Source of the DNA: Ipomoea triloba
Lineage: Eukaryota > Streptophyta > Magnoliopsida > Solanales > Convolvulaceae
Assembly: GCF_003576645.1 (NCBI RefSeq)
Contig: NC_044917.1
Location: forward strand, 12,655,847 to 12,719,846
Length of the DNA: 64,000 nt
Reading direction: 5' to 3'
The notes under the pieces are model-generated. The model was not told where the DNA came from, did not search any database, and saw nothing but the letters and a program-made list of their open reading frames with translations. The position numbers and the translations under genes were made by a program. This document shows positions 1-9,759 of the stretch, one piece after another (within the stretch, counting starts at the first letter, position 1; every line of letters begins with the position of its first letter).

Positions 1-343
1 GATCTCCAACTAGCTCTTGCAAAACCAAAAGCCATGTTTTCAAATAGCATCTAGTCCTACAACAATCACTTGTCCCATATTACCATGTAGGGGAATATCC
101 TTATGCTTTCTAGCCCCTATGCAACCTTTTACCAAATTCAAAACCATGCTCCGATTCCACATTCCAAAAAAAAAAAACAAAAAAGGAGCATTCTCAGAAT
201 TCAATTACTAGTAGTTTTAAAAATAGGTTTTATTTCCATCAAAGCATTCTAAACCAATAAAGCATAACATATTCAGTGAAAGGAACCACCAAAAGTAAAA
301 AAAATCTAAACAAAAATGTTTTTTTTAAGGAAATTATTCTCAC
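1..343 (-). other. First intron of the VTI11-like gene (partial)
   Basis: The stretch begins with a GTGAGAAT donor on the minus strand and has no second exon within the window. It contains an A-rich tract near 164-185 and no other recognisable feature. Confidence 0.6.
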
Positions 344-437
344 CTCCATCTAAGAGACTAGCTGAGGTGCACTTCTTCGTCAAGTTAGCTGAAAGCTCAC
401 AGTATTGCCGTTCATATCCTTCGAACACCTGGCTCAT
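344..437 (-). CDS. VTI11-like: VTI11-type vesicle v-SNARE, first coding exon (gene runs off left edge)
   Basis: Read on the minus strand, the exon starts at an ATG (437-435) and encodes 31 residues beginning MSQVFEGYERQYCELSANL and ending near LDG, then breaks in phase 1 at a GTGAG donor (343-339). This N-terminus is that of plant VTI11/VTI12 Qb-SNAREs (family pattern MSxVFxGYERQYCELSA), which act at the trans-Golgi, prevacuolar compartment and vacuole. The family protein is about 220 residues with an N-terminal helical bundle, a SNARE helix and a C-terminal membrane anchor. All of these lie in exons left of position 1, since nothing resembling exon 2 is present in 1-343. A splice acceptor (CAG) lies one base before the ATG, so the 5' UTR is split by an intron. 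Identity rests on one exon but the match is specific. Confidence 0.85.
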
Positions 438-835
438 TCTGCCCCACACAAAATTACCATCACACCACCAAAAGTTACACAATATTAGACATCTTTATCA
501 CGAAACAACGAAATTCACTGAAAATAAAATTATTATTTTTAGCTAATTCAGTTAACCAATGTTAATTAGAAGCCAGATCAAACGAAAACTGGACCCAAAA
601 AATGTAAATAATTGCAGGAAATGGAGACCTAATGATGATAATGATTACTGCAGTAAATTTTCGAACCGAATGGTAATTGATGAAGTCAGCAGATCGCAAG
701 GCGTACCTTGAATTGGTCGGAAGATCCACAGAAAAAAAATTCTCTGACCGCCCGGAAATTGATCGGAGAAAAACAGTTTTAACTTGTCACTTCGAACAAT
801 CTGGATTTATTATAAAATATAAAATGACAACCGAG
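438..835 (-). promoter_or_regulatory. VTI11-like gene 5' UTR exon, 5' UTR intron and promoter
   Basis: On the minus strand a CAAG|GTACGC donor at 707/706 and a GGGGCAG|A acceptor at 439/438 define a 5' UTR intron of about 268 bp ending just before the start codon. The 5' UTR exon would run from about 790 to 707. A TATA-like run (minus strand TATATTTTATAATAAA) lies at about 810-828. The splice sites are seen directly; the transcription start is inferred. The plus-strand reading frame here is a shadow. Confidence 0.5.
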
Positions 836-839
836 AGCG

Positions 840-1290
840 GTGTTTGCGCATCAGAAAAAGCGAAAATTTTACGTGGGGGCATCATATCGGTTCGATTCCG
901 GTTCTAAAATGATAAATCAAAACCGGAATCATTTAGGAAGGTTTCAATTTTTATTTCGGTTTAAACCGTTTGTTATTTTTTTTTTATAATTTTATTTTTA
1001 ATTTTTAAAATAGTACTCCCTATAATTTAACAAAATTTTTTTGTTTAAAAAAAAAACCATAATCGTTCCTACGATTACGATTACGATTTCGATTTGATTG
1101 TTACAGTATCCGGCTCAATGAATCGATCAATTTGAACTGAATCACGGTCATCTTTAAAATTACTCTTTAAAAGATTTAAATACCCTCAATGGAACAAGGT
1201 TTTCAACTCGAATCCCATCCTTAGGGTGGCAATTTGCCTCATAACAGGAACGGGAACAGGGATAAGTCATCCTGACCCTCATCGTCCCCA

Positions 1291-1293
<3 letters not shown>
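840..1293. other. AT-rich intergenic DNA with a fragment of a repeat family
   Basis: No gene is seen. At about 1222-1290 the sequence GGTGGCAATTTGCC followed by a run of GGGAACAGGGAT-like text resembles one end of the family whose other end is at 16775-16915 (…GCAAATTGTCATCCCTA). Confidence 0.35.

Positions 1294-1357
<64 letters not shown>
1294..1357. repeat. (AT)n microsatellite
   Basis: An uninterrupted AT dinucleotide run of about 64 bp directly abuts the left end of the element at 1358 (GGGGCACGCTCAAGTGAG). Confidence 0.95.
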
Positions 1358-1360
<3 letters not shown>

Positions 1361-1701
1361 GCACGCTCAAGTGAGAACAGTTGCCCATAAGAGAAATAAG
1401 AACCACTCACTATCGTTCACGTGTTCAGATTCAACGAATCATATGTAATTAGAAAAAATGACGCGGTGACTTTTTCGTAAATAACTCAAACTTAAGTGCA
1501 AGTAAAATGTGTTACAAGTGTAAGTAGCTGGTGCAAGTTTGTAAGTAAAAAGTTCAAATAAAATCACTTACAAGTGAAACTATTTTCACTTACAAGTACA
1601 AGTAGTTTACTCTGTTAACATTCGTACACAAGTGAAAATCACGCACCTTAAGAAGAAAATTACGCACCTAAAGCCACCGCACAACCTCACGGGAACTGAA
1701 T
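1358..1701. mobile_element. (TA)n-bounded repeat element, non-coding
   Basis: The stretch lies between two (AT)n tracts. Its left part (caagtgagaac … aagaaccactcac … gttcagattcaacgaatca) matches the left part of the element at 16105-16676, and its interior shares the GTGCAAGTAA / CACTTACAAGTG words with that element. This resembles the rice Micron situation, in which TIR elements sit inside (TA)n tracts. It has no coding capacity. Confidence 0.5.
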
Positions 1702-1726
1702 TATATATATATATATATCTGAATTA

Positions 1727-1815
<89 letters not shown>

Positions 1816-1816
1816 G
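1702..1816. repeat. Compound (AT)n / (GA)n microsatellite
   Basis: An AT run (1702-1718), a short spacer, a TA run (1735-1796) and a GA run (1796-1815) are seen directly. They create spurious open frames of alternating Tyr-Ile and Arg-Glu. Confidence 0.95.
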
Positions 1817-1824
1817 GGTAATAA

Positions 1825-1955
1825 ACATAGGTATATATCATGTTACCCTTTCAAATGGTGGTCACATAATCGAACATTGGTGGTAGAGACATTAATTCTT
1901 TGGGCTAAAAAAGATTGATAAATTATATAATAGATACTACCTTGTAAAGAATTAT
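1825..1955 (+). mobile_element. SINE-like copy
   Basis: About 130 bp are shared with 6105-6285, including CCTTTCAAATGGTGGTCA, a degenerate pol III B-box (AATCGAACATT) and the tail ATACTACCTT. It is non-coding and classed as a tRNA-derived SINE by analogy with the other B-box copies in the window. Confidence 0.4.
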
Positions 1956-2394
1956 GAGCGTTTCAAGAAAAAAAATAGAATACATCATTGAAGAACTAAA
2001 TGCTTAGATATTTTAATTTTTGAAATTATTATTAGGACTTAGGTTTTCATTTAATTTTTTTTACTAATTTGACACTTTATGACTAGGGATTGATCATTCT
2101 TGTCCCCGCCTAATACTCACAAGGACATGAATAGAGAATATTTTCAATTCTCCGCCGAAGACGGGTATAGGGCTGTGGTAGTAGAGACAGGGCGAAGAGT
2201 ATACTCCACACCTCGCCATGTTGCCATTCCTAGACTCATACACTTTGGCCACTTCCTCCCTAGTCTCATGGTGGGTAAAATGCAAAGTGAAAGAAATTGA
2301 GAGCTCATTTCCCTAATCATCCAATGAAAAGTATAAAGATAGACAATGTTTGAGAATTCACCTCTAATGCAATTGATGCTTATTGTGAAGGTCA

Positions 2395-2838
2395 TGGAAT
2401 AAGCGTTAAGCACCTAGTTGCTCACATTTACACTCAAAATGGACTTGTTGAATTCTTGACCAAAAGAACTCAAACAATAGGTAGAACTTTGTTAATGCAT
2501 TCCAAGTTGCCTAGTTATGCCTAGCCACCTAGGATTATGTTGTTTTACATGCTGATGCACTTATAAAGTTGCACCCCACCTCATCCAACACGATGTCTCC
2601 TAGACAACTTGTGTTAGGATTTAGACAAGAGATATCACACTTACACACCTTTGGTTGTGATGTTCAAGTGCTCATTCCACCTTCACTAAGAACTAAAATG
2701 GGTGCTTGCTCAAACAAGACTTGAGATATATATTGGGTTTAACTCACTACCAATAATTAAGTGTTTGGAACTTAATACGAATGACTTGTTTAATGAAAGA
2801 TTTTCATATTATCATTTCAACGAGACTATGTTCATTAT
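2395..2838 (+). pseudogene. Ty1-copia integrase fragment (decayed)
   Basis: Conceptual translation, with several frameshifts and stops, gives integrase C-terminal words of copia polyproteins: AHIYTQNGLVE, then KLPSYA, LEIYIGFNS and LFNERFSYYHFNETMF. These correspond to the integrase end and the region leading toward reverse transcriptase. The fragment is cut at 2838 by the solo LTR at 2839-3561 and the same polyprotein resumes at 3567. Stops throughout show that it is dead. Confidence 0.8.
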
Positions 2839-3561
2839 TGTTAGTACCTAAATTAGTTAAAGTAATATAATTATAATCAAATTATTATAATTATATTAGT
2901 TTAATTAATTGAGTATTTTGGTTAATTTATTGACATATGTTGGTTCAATTATTATTAGGCAAAATATTGTATTTGTGAAAAATAGATGAGGTGGAGTGTC
3001 TGATTATGTTGATTAAGGTTCCTATAATATCTCAACAAAATAAGTGGTGGAGATAACCTCTTGAAGATCATGCGTGACATGGTGAAGACATGGATGGTTA
3101 AACTTCCTAATTTCATGGTGTCCTAATAGCTATAATTGGAAGGTGCTGCAAGGAGTTATTTGGAAGGTGCTGCAAGGAAACTCCAAAACAGGGAAAGACT
3201 GGTGTACCATCTGGAGAAATCAGCTTCATCCTCCACTTTATATTAGTACAAGCTGCGTTCAAATTCAGGTTGGTTATAGTTTGTTTAATTGGCAGAATTA
3301 GTTCAAATTGTACTTGTAAACTTTTTCAAAAAGTTATTTTATGAGGTTAAATGTTTAAATAGGTGGTGGACTTAGTTTTGTAATTCGTTGAACCTTGTAA
3401 TTGTAAAAACCGCGGGTTGATCTTAAGTGAAAAAGTTGTTGGGCGTGACCCCGTAGATTAGGAAGTGTTCTCCAACTGCGTAATCAAATTCAGCTGTCTA
3501 CTTATTTTGGCTTTTTTTTATTGTTTCATATTGTGTTACATATCTGCATTACATAATTTCA
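2839..3561. mobile_element. Solo LTR inserted in the copia integrase/RT linker
   Basis: The 723-bp unit begins TGTTAGTACC, ends AATTTCA and is flanked by the 5-bp direct repeat ATTAT (2834-2838 and 3562-3566). The copia reading resumes directly on the far side, so the boundaries are supported from outside as well as by TG…CA ends. There is no internal retrotransposon sequence, which points to LTR-LTR recombination. Confidence 0.8.
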
Positions 3562-3566
3562 ATTAT

Positions 3567-3885
3567 ACTTGGAATAATAAGGCACCAATTGAGAAAATAT
3601 CTTGGCATGAAGGAAACCTTAAACATTTAGACATGTGTACACCATAGTGTGAGCAAGAAGTAAAAATAATTATCTACTTATAGACCTTATCTAATAACTT
3701 GCCTGATGCATTTAACAATGCAAGCAAAGTAACTATGTCACATGGCCCTACATCGAATGCCCCCGCAAGGGTTAGTGTTTCAAATGAACAAAATGTGAAT
3801 TATATATGTCCCATAACATAAAGTGGTAATCCAATTAGTTTGAAAGAGATAGTCCCTCAAAATTGAAGGGGGAGAGTTTTAAAAT
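3567..3885 (+). pseudogene. Ty1-copia linker between integrase and reverse transcriptase (decayed)
   Basis: The translation contains CEQEVKIIIYL, NNLPDAFNNASKVT and SNAPARVSV, the conserved linker of the Tnt1/SIRE-like copia group (family pattern: CExEVxxIIHLQ, NQLPDAFxDxxKVTKS, xNxPARI). It continues the element broken at 2838. Confidence 0.75.
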
Positions 3886-3904
3886 TAACAAAACAAAGAA
3901 AAGT

Positions 3905-4105
3905 GAGATCATAAACAACTCTCTACTAGGGTTTGAACCTGTGACCTCTTACTTAGAAAAGTTACAACTATGCCACTCAACTATAAGATCTTTAGCAAAA
4001 GTTATCGAATCTAAGTTAGCTTCTTTAGAGAAATAGATATTCTTTGGGCCTATAACTAAAACCCTTGACAATGTAAATCCTGTGCAGCATAAATGAGTTT
4101 TTTTT
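3905..4105 (-). mobile_element. SINE-like copy (minus strand)
   Basis: On the minus strand there is an A-box-like TAGTTGAGTGGCATAG and, about 50 bp on, a B-box GGTTCAAACCC. This is the internal pol III promoter layout of tRNA-derived SINEs. A T-rich tract follows at 4098-4123. It interrupts the copia remains. Confidence 0.5.
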
Positions 4106-4429
4106 TTTTTTTTTTTTTTTTTTGAAAGAGAAAGTAGAAAAACTAGGTCATAAGATATAAAGCATGACTCATCGCACAAGGGTTCTCCCAAAGACCTGGG
4201 TTTAAATATGATAAGATTTATTCCTCAATAATAGATATTGTTACCTTCCATTTCCTAAAAAGTATGGTTGTCCAAGAAAATCTAAGAATACGATTAATGG
4301 ACGTAGTAACTACCTACTTATATAGCTGACTAGACTCATATATATATACATGAAAATTTCAAAGGGGTTGAAGTTGGAAAATACATACTCTCTTGTAGAT
4401 CAGAATTCTATTCAATCAAGTTACAAAAA

Positions 4430-5370
4430 TCACTATTTTCAAAAAAAAAGTTACAAAAATCACTCTATGGTTTGAAGCAGTCTAGACGAATGTGGTATCA
4501 ACGCTTGAGTGAGTAACTAATAAAAGAGGGATTTAAAAATGATTCGCTCTAACTATGTGTATTTATCAAGAAATATGGTCAAGAATTTGACATAATAGTT
4601 ATTTATGTAGATGACATGAACTTGATTGGAACCACTAATGAAATTAATAAAATTACTGAAAGTCTCGAGAGTGAATATGAAGTGAAAGGTATAAGAAGAA
4701 CGAGACTATGCCTTGAACTTGACCTTGAACATATAAATGATAGTATACGTGTCTATTAGACCACATACCCTAAAAGATTATTGAAGCATTTTAATCTCGA
4801 CAAATCATATCCATTAAGTACCCCAATGATAGTTAGGCGCCTTAAGGTAGAAACTGATTGGTTTCGTTATAGAGAAAATGATGAAAAAGTACTTGGGCCT
4901 AAAGGTACATAAGTGTAATAGGTGTTTCGATGTACCTTGCACAATGTACAAGACCTGATATATAAAATCATTGGTATGGGGTTAAACTATTTTTCCATTA
5001 TCTCTAGTGGATAGTGAATTTATGGTTACTATACTAAAAAAAAAAAGTAGATTCTGGGTTAATAGGTTATGCTAATGTTGGATTATTTAGATTTGATCCA
5101 TACAAAGCTCGTTCACAGGCTGTTATTTATTCACCGATAACAAAACTATCATATCATGGCATTCTACTAAGCAAGCTAGTAGCAACACCTTCCAACCACT
5201 CTAAGATTATCGCCCTACATGAAGCTGGCAAAGATCAGAGTGTGTTTGATTAAGATCACTTATCAAGCATATCCAAAAGTTGTGTGGATTAAACACAAGT
5301 ATAGATACCCCTATAATTATTTTTGAGGGTAATGCTTCATGCATTGAACAATTGAAAGGGATTACATTAA
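4430..5370 (+). pseudogene. Ty1-copia reverse transcriptase / RNase H fragment (decayed)
   Basis: Translation in shifting frames gives the reverse transcriptase active-site block IVIYVDDMNLIGTTNEI (YVDD box), then YEVKGI, KRLLKHFNL, PLSTPM, and further on an RNase H-like segment ending near CIEQLKGIT. There are several stops and frameshifts. The polyprotein is interrupted by the MITE at 5371-5803 and continues at 5804. It is the same element as the fragments at 2395 and 3567. Confidence 0.8.
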
Positions 5371-5803
5371 GGGCATGTTTGGTTGGGGAAAAATATTTCA
5401 AAAAAAAAAAAAACGTTTTCCTCCAAATCATGGGAAATGCTCATTTCTTGCATTTGGTTCATGATTGGAAAATGAATTCCTCAAATTTGAGGAAAACAAA
5501 ATCCTTGTTTGGACCAAGAATTTTGTTTTCCATGGAAGATGGGAAGAAAAAGTGGTGTAGATGGACTATTTACCCCTTGTGTTATTTCTTAATTATTATT
5601 AATTTTCTTAATTTGTAGAGACATATTAGTTTTTATACTCGTTATTCCTTACAATTCTAAATCCAACCAAACAACAGAATTAGTATTCCTAGTAATTTTC
5701 TTTCAACTAACCAAATAATGAAATTCATCCTCCTAGTAACTACTTTTCCATAAATTTTCACTTCCATTTCCCTTCAAATATTTTCCACAAACAAAATGGG
5801 CCC
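5371..5803. mobile_element. PIF/Harbinger-type MITE inside copia RNase H
   Basis: The 433-bp unit has terminal inverted repeats of about 28 bp (left GGGCATGTTTGGTTGGGGAA, right end complementary to GGGCCCATTTTGTTTGTGG) and is flanked by TAA on both sides (5368-5370 and 5804-5806). A 3-bp TAA/TTA duplication is the Tourist/Harbinger signature. The retrotransposon frame resumes immediately after it. It carries no transposase. Confidence 0.8.
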
Positions 5804-6100
5804 TAAGGGTGAAAAAACACAACACATTTCACCTAAGTTATTCCATACACATGAACTCCAAAACACTTGACAAGTTAATGTGAGATAGATTAAATTTAGT
5901 AAGAACCTTGTACACCTTTTTACTAAGTCCTTGCTTACCTCCAACTTTTGAGAAACTTGTTCATGGTTTAGGCATGAGAAGGAGCCTTGAAAAACTAAAC
6001 TAAATGTCTACAAATGAGGGGAGTATATATATTTGTCGTGAGTTACACTCTTTCCCCTTTGTCTTGTTTTTCCCTGATCTAAGGTTTTTAATAAGGTAGC
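5804..6100 (+). pseudogene. Ty1-copia RNase H C-terminus and 3' untranslated part (decayed)
   Basis: Words such as HISPKLFHTHELQN and KNLVHLFTKSLLTS match the end of copia RNase H (family pattern: KHISPKFFxTHELQ … DLFTKSLPTSTF). A purine run GAGGGGAGT near 6016 and a following pyrimidine-rich stretch ending TAATAAGGTAGCATC are typical of the 3' internal region of this group. Confidence 0.7.
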
Positions 6101-6104
6101 ATCG

Positions 6105-6285
6105 GCCAACTATCATATAGTGTCATTAGTGTGATTACATCCTGGTTATCATTTCAAATTGGTGGTCATATGTTCGAACCTCAGTGGTGAGAGCTTAGAT
6201 ACTTTGGGTTTGGGTTGAAAATGTTCGAGAAAATATAAAATATATACTACCTTATGTAGACTCAATTATATGGTAATTCATCCAA
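6105..6285 (+). mobile_element. SINE-like copy
   Basis: This copy is shared with 1825-1955. It has a B-box GTTCGAACC at 6173-6181, then GTGGTGAGAGCTTAGATAC and the tail ATACTACCTTATGTAGACTC. It lies between the copia 3' region and its LTR. Confidence 0.5.
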
Positions 6286-6291
6286 TGGAAG

Positions 6292-6512
6292 TGTTTTACA
6301 ATACAATAATTAGTCTGTAGACTCAATTATTTGAGTTATAAAGATCTTTTATATTTTCATCTTTATCTTTTAGAGGTCCTATATAAATATCTATATGTAT
6401 CCATGTTGGCCTAAATATTAATAAGATCTCTCTTTCATATATTCTTGAATCTCCCATCTCCATTAATGTCTTCATTGTTTTACTTTATTATATTTAATTG
6501 TATCCCGTAACA
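6292..6512 (+). mobile_element. Probable 3' LTR of the decayed copia element
   Basis: It starts TGTTTTACAATAC directly after the purine-rich CCAATGGAAG and ends CCCGTAACA, about 221 bp, with a TATATAAATA promoter-like word at 6381. The boundaries are inferred from TG…CA and the preceding tract; no 5' LTR is seen for comparison. Confidence 0.45.
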
Positions 6513-6905
6513 AGAACACCTCGTTTTACTTTAGTCAATATTACGTAATTACTTGAAAATTATAAATTTACCTATTTATTGTAATAAAAAGATTTACTCA
6601 ATATTACATAATTACTTGAAAATTATAAATTGTTTTACTTTATTATATTTAATTGTATCTCAGAACAAGAACACCTAGTTTTACTTTAGTGAATATTACG
6701 TAATTACTTGAAAATTATAAATGTACCTATTGTAATAAAACGATTCACTCAATATTACCTAATTACTTGAAAGTTATAAATTTACCTATCGATTGTAATA
6801 AAAAGATTCACTCAATATTACCTAATTACTTGAAAATTATAAATTTACATATCTATTGTAATAAAAAGATTCACTCAATATTACATATAAATTTACATAT
6901 TTATT
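6477..6905. repeat. Minisatellite, units of about 62 bp
   Basis: The word ATTAC(G/A/C)TAATTACTTGAAA(A/G)TTATAAAT recurs at about 6540, 6601, 6696, 6754 and 6817, with a truncated last unit at 6878. Most units continue with TTTACCTAT…TTGTAATAAAAAGATT(C/T)ACTCA. One unit carries an extra copy of the LTR-end text (TGTTTTACTTTATTATATTT at 6477 and 6631). The array ends about 430 bp before the XXT start codon. Confidence 0.85.
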
Positions 6906-7238
6906 GCAGTTACTACGTCCATTAATCCTATTCTTAGATTTATACTAGGTAATTTGTAAAGGCAATTTATAATGCTGCCACTAAATCATAAGATCTTTTG
7001 ATGATTTATTTGTATTAAAAAAAAAAAGACACTAAAGAAAATAGGAATAATTTAAAAAACAGAGCAGATGAATATTTTATATTTATGCCAAAATTCCCGT
7101 CGGTGGTGCTTCTTTGTTCATCTTCTTCCTCAGCCCCCCACCCACTCCAACCACTCGCCCGCACTGACACACTCATTTCACTCTGCGATACCATAGCTCC
7201 ATATTATCATTCATTCATTCTCAACACCAACTAAGTTC

Positions 7239-7239
<1 letters not shown>

Positions 7240-7271
<32 letters not shown>

Positions 7272-7284
7272 GGAGAGGGAGAGA
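7240..7284 (+). promoter_or_regulatory. GA-rich tract in the XXT gene leader
   Basis: An uninterrupted (GA)n run of about 30 bp, extended by purines, lies 50-95 bp upstream of the XXT start codon. GA/CT repeats close to start codons are common in plant 5' leaders. No clear TATA box was identified. Confidence 0.5.
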
Positions 7285-7333
7285 ATTTAATACTCAGCTC
7301 TCTTACTCTTTACTCATAGTAATACAAGCTAAA

Positions 7334-8734
7334 ATGGGTGTAGATGAAGGTGGAGCACTACCCACCACCACATTTGCAGCTCAAAAGAGAGCCGGAACCC
7401 TACCCACCCCCAACGGCGGCGGAGCCCGCGGCGGCCGAGCTAGCTCTACTCCCTCACGCGGCCGCCAGATCCACCGGGCTTTCAACACCCTCAAGATTAC
7501 AATCCTCTGCGGCTTCGTTACCATCCTTGTCCTCCGCGGCACCATCGGTTTCGGCAACCTCGCTTCTTCCCAGGCCTTAGCCGAGGCGGAGGCTGAGAAC
7601 TTGAATCTCATTGCAGAAACTAACCGGATAATCGCCGAGATCCGGTCGGACAGTGAGCCGGAGGAGGAGGAGGAGGGGGGAACTCTCGACGCGAACCCTA
7701 CCTTCATATTGGGGCCCAAAATCAGTGATTGGGATGAACAGCGAAAGGAATGGGTTCAGAGAAATCCAGAATTTCCGATTATTGTGAATGGAAAACCTCG
7801 GATTTTGCTTGTTACTGGGTCTCCACCGGGTCCTTGCGATAACCCTGTTGGGGATCACTATCTTTTGAAGGGTATTAAGAACAAAATTGATTATTCTAGG
7901 GTACATGGGATTGAGATAATGTATAATTTAGTTCATTTGGATAGTGAAATGACAGGCTACTGGGAGAAACTGCCCTTGATTAGGAGGCTGATGCTTTCTC
8001 ATCCTGAAATCGAGTGGTTTTGGTGGATGGATAGTGATGCTTTGTTCACTGACATGACTTTCGAGATACCTTTGTCTAAGTATGACAATCATAATCTTGT
8101 TATCCATGGCTACTCGGATTTGTTGTTTGATCAGAAATCTTGGACTGCCTTGAGCACGGGTAGTTTTCTCATTAGGAATTGCCAGTGGTCACTAGAATTG
8201 CTTGATGCCTGGGCGCTGATGGGGCATAAAGGTCCTGTCCGCGAGGAGGCTGGGAAGATTCTTACGGCTAATTTGAAGGGTAGACCAGATTTTGAAGCTG
8301 ACGATCAGTCAGCACTGGTATACTTGCTCTTGTCAAAGAAGGATACGTGGATGGACAAAGTGTTCATTGAGAACTCTTACCATTTGCACGGATATTGGGC
8401 AGGTTTGGTGGATAAGTACGAGGAGATGATTGAGAAATTCCATCCGGGGTTTGGTGACGATAGATGGCCATTTGTGACACATTTTGTGGGATGCAAGCCG
8501 TGCGAAAGCTATGGAGAATACTCTGCCGAAAGGTGCTTGAGAAGCATGGAGAGAGCTTTCAATTTTGCTGATAATCAAATACTAAAGCTGTATGGGTTTA
8601 AGCATAGGGGATTGCTGAGCCCGCACGTCAAGAGGATCAGGAATGAGACTGATGCCCCACTGCAAAATGTAGATCAGTATGATTTACGACGCGCAAAGCA
8701 TCCAAGTGGATTACTGAATTCTCAACAGTCATAA
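7334..8734 (+). CDS. XXT5: Xyloglucan 6-xylosyltransferase, XXT5-like (GT34)
   Basis: The 466-residue protein is encoded in one exon. It is a Golgi type II membrane glycosyltransferase that transfers xylose from UDP-xylose to the glucan chain of xyloglucan. A Gly/Pro/Arg-rich cytosolic tail (1-50) leads into a single membrane anchor at about 53-72 (LKITILCGFVTILVLRGT), an acidic stem (105-115, run of Glu) and the GT34 catalytic domain (about 155-440). The domain has WWMDSDALF carrying the DxD metal/UDP motif (Asp233, Asp235), the acceptor-region GSFLIRNCQWS, EADDQSAL and the conserved HFVGCKPC (His383). The anchor, the stem and the C-terminal GLLSPHVKRIRNET place it in the XXT3/4/5 group rather than XXT1/2. 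The start is the first ATG in frame and gives the expected N-terminal layout. The low-complexity acidic stretch is longer than I recall in family members. Confidence 0.93.
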   Translation: MGVDEGGALPTTTFAAQKRAGTLPTPNGGGARGGRASSTPSRGRQIHRAFNTLKITILCGFVTILVLRGTIGFGNLASSQALAEAEAENLNLIAETNRIIAEIRSDSEPEEEEEGGTLDANPTFILGPKISDWDEQRKEWVQRNPEFPIIVNGKPRILLVTGSPPGPCDNPVGDHYLLKGIKNKIDYSRVHGIEIMYNLVHLDSEMTGYWEKLPLIRRLMLSHPEIEWFWWMDSDALFTDMTFEIPLSKYDNHNLVIHGYSDLLFDQKSWTALSTGSFLIRNCQWSLELLDAWALMGHKGPVREEAGKILTANLKGRPDFEADDQSALVYLLLSKKDTWMDKVFIENSYHLHGYWAGLVDKYEEMIEKFHPGFGDDRWPFVTHFVGCKPCESYGEYSAERCLRSMERAFNFADNQILKLYGFKHRGLLSPHVKRIRNETDAPLQNVDQYDLRRAKHPSGLLNSQQS

Positions 8735-8816
8735 ATCTGTAGGTAATAAGAAAAGCCCTTTTTTTTTTTACTTTGATTATCCCTGTTTAATGGTAATTAC
8801 TGGTTAATCAATAATC

Positions 8817-8822
8817 AATAAA
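8817..8822 (+). terminator. Candidate polyadenylation signal of the XXT gene
   Basis: An AATAAA hexamer lies 83 bp after the stop codon and is followed by T-rich sequence. No other hexamer nearer the stop was noticed. Confidence 0.5.
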
Positions 8823-8829
8823 ACAATTT

Positions 8830-9270
8830 ATTATTGTGTGACATTCTTGTTGCATTGGGGAGCACTACAATTTTGATCTGCAATTACTGTGCGATGAGTT
8901 TTCTGTAGTTCACATTGTAGTGTGTTTAGCAGTGAACATTGGACTGCATGTATGATTGTTGCCGATCCTAATTGGACCAAATTCCTTGCATACTCAACTT
9001 TCTTGTATCTTTTCCCATCAGCTATTTGCTTTGTTTGAATGGGAAAGATCTCTCTTTTCTTATCTTATTGGGTTCCTGAATTTGGTGAGTGCAACAATGG
9101 CCATGTAGAAACGAATGCCTTCATTATTCAATTGCTAGGGTTGGCCTTTGTCGTATTGTTTTGTGAATTAAAAAGGGTCACATCTCATGGTAGGCTTGTA
9201 TGTGCAAGGGTTCAAGTATTAGTGAGTTTAGGCTGATATTCAAGCTGACAACTTGGGTCAGGTAGCTATA
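8830..9270. other. Downstream region of XXT, no gene seen
   Basis: A 65-codon open frame at 9039 has no recognisable similarity and lies in probable 3' flanking DNA, so it is not called. Confidence 0.5.
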
Positions 9271-9274
9271 GGTA

Positions 9275-9755
9275 AAAACTTGTGTGAATCGTATCACGGA
9301 CAAGGATCCGTGAGATGAGTTGTATTGGGTGAGTAAGTATCACAATTTCAGTTATAAATATTACAATATTTATCATTAGTAACAACCAATTTTACCCTAA
9401 ACAGTATCACAATTTCACATATAAGTATTATAATATCTACACTAAATAATGATTTATTTTTAATTCAAATTAGTATTAAATTTTCTACAATAAGTATTAC
9501 AATTTCTCTCATAATTAACATTTCAAATATAAATATTACAATATTTACATTAGAATTACACTTTGGTAAGTATCACAATTTCAATTATAAGTATTACGGA
9601 GTACAATATTTATCATTAGTAACAATCAATTTTTTTAAAGTATCACAATTTCACATATAAATATTACAATATCTGTTATAAGTAACAGTTTATTTGTTTC
9701 AAATATTAAATTTTCTTTAATAAGTATTATGATTTCTATCATAACTAACAAGCAA
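9275..9755. repeat. Two tandem copies of a ~230-bp AT-rich unit
   Basis: The block from about 9333 (GAGTAAGTATCACAATTTCA) recurs from about 9567 (GTAAGTATCACAATTTCA). Both contain AATATTTATCATTAGTAACAA, then TATCACAATTTCACATATAA and AATTTTCT(A/T). The left border (TCACGGACAAGGATCCGTGAG, 9293-9313) shares its GGATCCGTGAGA core with the right end of the foldback element at 22751-23202, suggesting a decayed relative. Confidence 0.7.
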
Positions 9756-9759
9756 CTAT

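Noticed and set aside
1632..1918. Open frames of alternating Ile-Tyr and Arg-Glu (also 14876-15085, 16551-16916, 54760-55011)
   Set aside because: They are translations of (TA)n and (GA)n microsatellites with no other support.
6477..6905. Possible CRISPR-like array
   Set aside because: Units are contiguous tandem repeats with no unique spacers, in plant nuclear DNA.
7344..7906. Frames at 7344-7580 (+), 7381-7719 (-) and 7577-7906 (-)
   Set aside because: They overlap the XXT gene in other frames and exist because of its GC-rich 5' part.
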